A stretch of 64,000 nucleotides of DNA from Tolumonas osonensis. GTDB taxonomy: Bacteria > Pseudomonadota > Gammaproteobacteria > Enterobacterales > Aeromonadaceae. Of this stretch, positions 59,416 to 64,000 are shown in pieces. The stretch's first letter is position 1; each line of letters starts with the position of its first letter. Location: NCBI RefSeq assembly GCF_014202415.1, contig NZ_JACHGR010000011.1, forward strand, positions 1-64,000. The letters are read 5' to 3'. The notes beneath the pieces are model-generated. The model searched no databases, was not told the origin of the DNA, and was given only the letters and a program-made list of their open reading frames with translations. A program made the translations under genes and the position numbers.

Positions 59416-59529
59416 GCGGGGTGAATGGCGGGAGCAGTATCCACCCCGCCAACACGTCGTGAACCCATCCATGGGGACTCCGCCGCGCCATCCCTGGCGC
59501 GAAGGGTTGTCAGAATGGATACTGTCCCC
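59416..59529. repeat. Cloverleaf-like palindromic element between glpR and glpD
   Basis: Nested inverted repeats fill the convergent gap. The outer arms are CAGTATCCA (59435-59443) and TGGATACTG (59516-59524). Inside them AACCC (59462-59466) pairs with GGGTT (59504-59508), enclosing CCCAT-CC-ATGGG (59464-59475) and GCGCCA-TCCC-TGGCGC (59485-59500). GCGGGGTG (59416-59423) can also pair with CACCCCGC (59442-59449). This looks like a dispersed intergenic repeat (REP/MITE-like) more than a simple terminator. Confidence 0.65.
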
Positions 59530-59579
59530 ACCTTGCATGATGCGGCCCGCGGTCTTAACAGACGATGAATCTACAGTGC

Positions 59580-61121
59580 TCAGGCCGCCGACGTTTCCGC
59601 TACTTTTGCGGCCTGTACGGTTTCCGGTTTGGCACTGCGCGCTGAAAGCCGTTGTGTGACATAGGCTTTCAGCTGTGCCTGGGCGGCGTCACTCAGTGTC
59701 AGACCGAGCTTGGTGCGTCGCCACAGAATATCCTCTGCGGTACAAGCCCATTCCTGTTCGATCAGGTAATCGACTTCCTCGCGGCAAAGTTCATGGCCAA
59801 AATTCACCGTCAGTTCTTTCGGTAGCCAGCTTTCGGCCAGACTGCCATAACAACTGGCGATGCGTTTGGCAGTAGCGCCATCCAGCCACGGCGCCAGTTT
59901 GCGGTAGCGCTGGGTCAGATGCAGCACATTGCCTTCGAAGTTGCCGCCCGGCAGCCGGGTGGTCGCGGTCCAGTCTTCCCGCATCTTTGGAAAATAAGGC
60001 GCTAGTTTATGACAGGCCGCCTGCGCCAGTTTGCGGTAGGTGGTCAGCTTGCCGCCGAACACGGATAACAGCGGTGCCTTGCCATGTTCATCGGCCAGCT
60101 CCAGGGTGTAATCCCGGGTCACGGCCTGCGGCGAGCTGGATTCATCATCACACAGCGGACGTACGCCGGAGTAGCTCCAGACCACATCGTTCGGGGTGAT
60201 CTGATGGATGAAGTGCTTATTCACCACATCGCACAGATACTGTACCTCTTCATCATTGATGCGGACCGCGCGCAGATCGCCCTTGTATTCCAGATCGGTG
60301 GTGCCAATCAGCGAGAAGTGCTGCTGATACGGGATCACAAACACGATACGTTTATCTTCGTTTTGCAGTATATAGGCTTCTTCGCGCTCATGAATCCGCG
60401 GCACGATCATATGGCTGCCTTTCACCAGACGGATATTGCGCGGTGATTTCAGCTCCATCGCTTCATCGAACAGACGTTTTACCCACGGACCGGTCGCGTT
60501 TACCAACGCTTTGGCGGTCACACTGAATGTTTTGCCGTTGAGCTGGTCCTGCAGCGTCAGATGCCAGTGATCCTTCTCGCGCCGGGCTTTAATGCAGGCG
60601 GTACGGGTATCAATCCGCGCACCATGGTTGCGGGCCATCATGGCATTCAGCACCACCAGCCGGGCGTCATCCACCCAGGCATCGGAGTATTCGAAGCCTT
60701 TCACCAGATGTGGCTGCACGCCGTCATTCGGTGAGAAACGGATACTGCTGCAAGCGGGCAGGGTGACGCGTTTGGCCAGATGGTCGTAAAGGAACAAGCC
60801 GGCACGGATCATCCAGGCCGGGCGCAGATGCGGACGATGCGGCAAACGGAAACGCATCGGATGAGCGATATGCGGTGCCATACGCAGCAGTGTTTCACGT
60901 TCTGCCAGCGCTTCCTTCACCAGACGGAACTCATAATGTTCCAGATAGCGCAGTCCGCCGTGGATCAGTTTGCTGGACGCCGATGACGTGGCACTGGCCA
61001 GATCGTCCGCTTCGAACAGGGCCACAGACAGTCCGCGTCCGGCCGCATCGGCCGCAATGCCGGTGCCATTAATTCCACCACCAATGACAACCAGATCGTA
61101 CTGTGGAATGGGGTTCATCAT
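59580..61121 (-). CDS. glpD: Aerobic glycerol-3-phosphate dehydrogenase
   Basis: GlpD is the membrane-associated FAD enzyme that oxidises glycerol 3-phosphate to DHAP and passes electrons to quinone. The 513-aa protein (E. coli 501) has the FAD dinucleotide motif VVIGGGINGTGIAADAAGRG, SSASSKLIHGGLRYLE, VNATGPWVKRLFD, FVIPYQQHFSLIGTTDLEY and the C-terminal GKLTTYRKLAQAA. GGAG lies 7 nt before the first of two ATG codons. Two tandem GlpR operators lie within 70 nt upstream. It is transcribed after glpFK from its own promoter and is convergent with glpR. Confidence 0.96.
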   Translation of the reverse strand: MMNPIPQYDLVVIGGGINGTGIAADAAGRGLSVALFEADDLASATSSASSKLIHGGLRYLEHYEFRLVKEALAERETLLRMAPHIAHPMRFRLPHRPHLRPAWMIRAGLFLYDHLAKRVTLPACSSIRFSPNDGVQPHLVKGFEYSDAWVDDARLVVLNAMMARNHGARIDTRTACIKARREKDHWHLTLQDQLNGKTFSVTAKALVNATGPWVKRLFDEAMELKSPRNIRLVKGSHMIVPRIHEREEAYILQNEDKRIVFVIPYQQHFSLIGTTDLEYKGDLRAVRINDEEVQYLCDVVNKHFIHQITPNDVVWSYSGVRPLCDDESSSPQAVTRDYTLELADEHGKAPLLSVFGGKLTTYRKLAQAACHKLAPYFPKMREDWTATTRLPGGNFEGNVLHLTQRYRKLAPWLDGATAKRIASCYGSLAESWLPKELTVNFGHELCREEVDYLIEQEWACTAEDILWRRTKLGLTLSDAAQAQLKAYVTQRLSARSAKPETVQAAKVAETSAA

Positions 61122-61141
61122 ATGTTTACTCCATCGTCATC

Positions 61142-61159
61142 ATGTTCGTATTAAAACAT
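61142..61159. promoter_or_regulatory. GlpR operator 1 upstream of glpD
   Basis: ATGTTCGTATTAAAACAT closely follows the GlpR consensus ATGTTCGWTAWCGAACAT, with intact outer arms ATGTT and AACAT, 21 nt before the glpD start. Confidence 0.75.
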
Positions 61160-61163
61160 TTTA

Positions 61164-61181
61164 ATGCTCGATATCGAAAAT
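61164..61181. promoter_or_regulatory. GlpR operator 2 upstream of glpD
   Basis: ATGCTCGATATCGAAAAT keeps the core TCGATATCGA and matches the GlpR consensus at about 15 of 18 positions. It is 22 bp (two helix turns) from operator 1. A weaker half-site, TACGAAC, follows at 61192-61198. Confidence 0.78.
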
Positions 61182-61266
61182 ATAGATCAAATACGAACGC
61201 TTGCGTGACGAAAATGTGATCAATAAATGAAATTCAATGCTGTAACGACAGCGCAGCGCGTCAGCA

Positions 61267-61295
61267 GGAAGGCCAGCCTCGGTTTCCGGCCTTCC
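61267..61295 (-). terminator. Hairpin downstream of glpK
   Basis: GGAAGGCC (61267-61274) and GGCCTTCC (61288-61295) form a perfect 8-bp stem with a 13-nt loop, 8 nt after the glpK stop. It lacks a T run, so termination is uncertain. Confidence 0.45.
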
Positions 61296-61303
61296 GCCGC
61301 GGC

Positions 61304-63671
<2,368 letters not shown>

Positions 63672-63769
63672 CGTTCGTTCCTTGTTCGCTATCAGATGTA
63701 ACATTGACTTTGCATACAACAAACAAATTATTAACAAATGTTCCCAAAAGAAACATATATTCTGGTTGA

Positions 63770-63787
63770 ATGTTTGATCTCGCGCAT
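63770..63787. promoter_or_regulatory. GlpR operator upstream of glpF
   Basis: ATGTTTGATCTCGCGCAT matches the GlpR consensus at about 13 of 18 positions, with both outer arms recognisable. A second inverted repeat, ATGTT-9 nt-AACAT (63738-63756), lies closer to glpF and may be another, divergent site. Confidence 0.6.
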
Positions 63788-63913
63788 AAAATGATGCGGA
63801 TACGTTCATTTTAGTCGTGAAAAAAGAAATTGAATGGCGTTTTGTGAAAAACAAAGGGGAATATTCAGGATGGAAATGGGATGTTTTGTTCGTTTAGGTT
63901 CGGAATGTGCGCG

Positions 63914-64000
63914 TTATCGCGTGATCCATAACATCAGCGTAAAGAAACCCACCATCACCCCGGTACCGGCAATGATCCAGTAATAACCTTTGCGGCCCTG
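63914..64000 (-). CDS. C-terminal end of a small membrane protein (partial)
   Basis: The last 28 codons of a minus-strand frame that enters from beyond the window end are visible. They encode RKGYYWIIAGTGVMVGFF and then TLMLWITR, a single hydrophobic segment with a positive C-terminal residue. This reads as the end of a small inner-membrane protein located upstream of glpFK in the same direction. No family is recognised. Without the rest it could also be a chance frame. Confidence 0.4.
   Translation of the reverse strand, partial: QGRKGYYWIIAGTGVMVGFFTLMLWITR

Noticed and set aside
63869-63979. 37-codon plus-strand frame at the right edge
   Set aside because: It lies opposite the more convincing hydrophobic minus-strand C terminus and has no recognisable features.

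Overview
The window looks like chromosomal DNA from a gammaproteobacterium close to the Aeromonadales. The basis is the E. coli-like but rearranged maltose regulon, a recC-recB-recD cluster without ptrA, the LPS inner-core genes, and a T6SS-type effector resembling an Aeromonas family. The genus is an inference and is not proven here. Gene density is high. I see no insertion sequence, prophage or CRISPR array. Most genes have enterobacterial homologues recognisable by eye.

Layout. Positions 1-50 are the 3' part of a tRNA-Asp with its terminator. Positions 244-8470 hold LPS core genes: a kinase-like protein, a GT4, a GT2-GT4 fusion, a GT9 heptosyltransferase, waaF, an O-antigen ligase and hldD. 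Positions 8570-26047 hold the maltose/maltodextrin regulon: malK, lamB, malM and a second malK on the minus strand, divergent malEFG, an MBL-fold hydrolase, malPQ and divergent malT. MalT boxes lie in both divergent control regions. Positions 26159-29106 hold a two-gene unit inserted after malT. It encodes an 855-aa peptidoglycan-hydrolase effector (M23-like plus lysozyme-like, resembling TseP) and a small exported protein resembling LprI-type lysozyme inhibitors. Base composition turns AT-rich inside the effector. Fructokinase mak follows.

Positions 30355-41566 form a sugar-catabolic island. A ribose-type ABC transporter, xylulokinase, D-lyxose isomerase, class II aldolase and PfkB kinase lie on the minus strand. 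They are bracketed by an OmpR-type response regulator and a hybrid histidine kinase. The substrate is probably D-lyxose/D-xylulose or a related ketose, and the roles of the aldolase and PfkB kinase are open.

Positions 41784-43208 hold lpp and an L,D-transpeptidase of the kind that links Lpp to peptidoglycan, with a heptanucleotide tandem repeat between them. Next come recC-recB-recD; metF behind a promoter overlapped by four met boxes; an aminotransferase with a divergent MarR-type regulator; and two DEAD-box helicases, rhlE and dbpA. The glycerol regulon (glpR, glpD, glpK, glpF) closes the window with GlpR operators upstream of glpD and glpF. A cloverleaf-like palindromic element lies between glpR and glpD.

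The least ordinary parts are the effector/immunity pair, the two-component-bracketed sugar cluster, the duplicated malK and the palindromic repeat. All functional statements come from reading motifs and context; no search was run.
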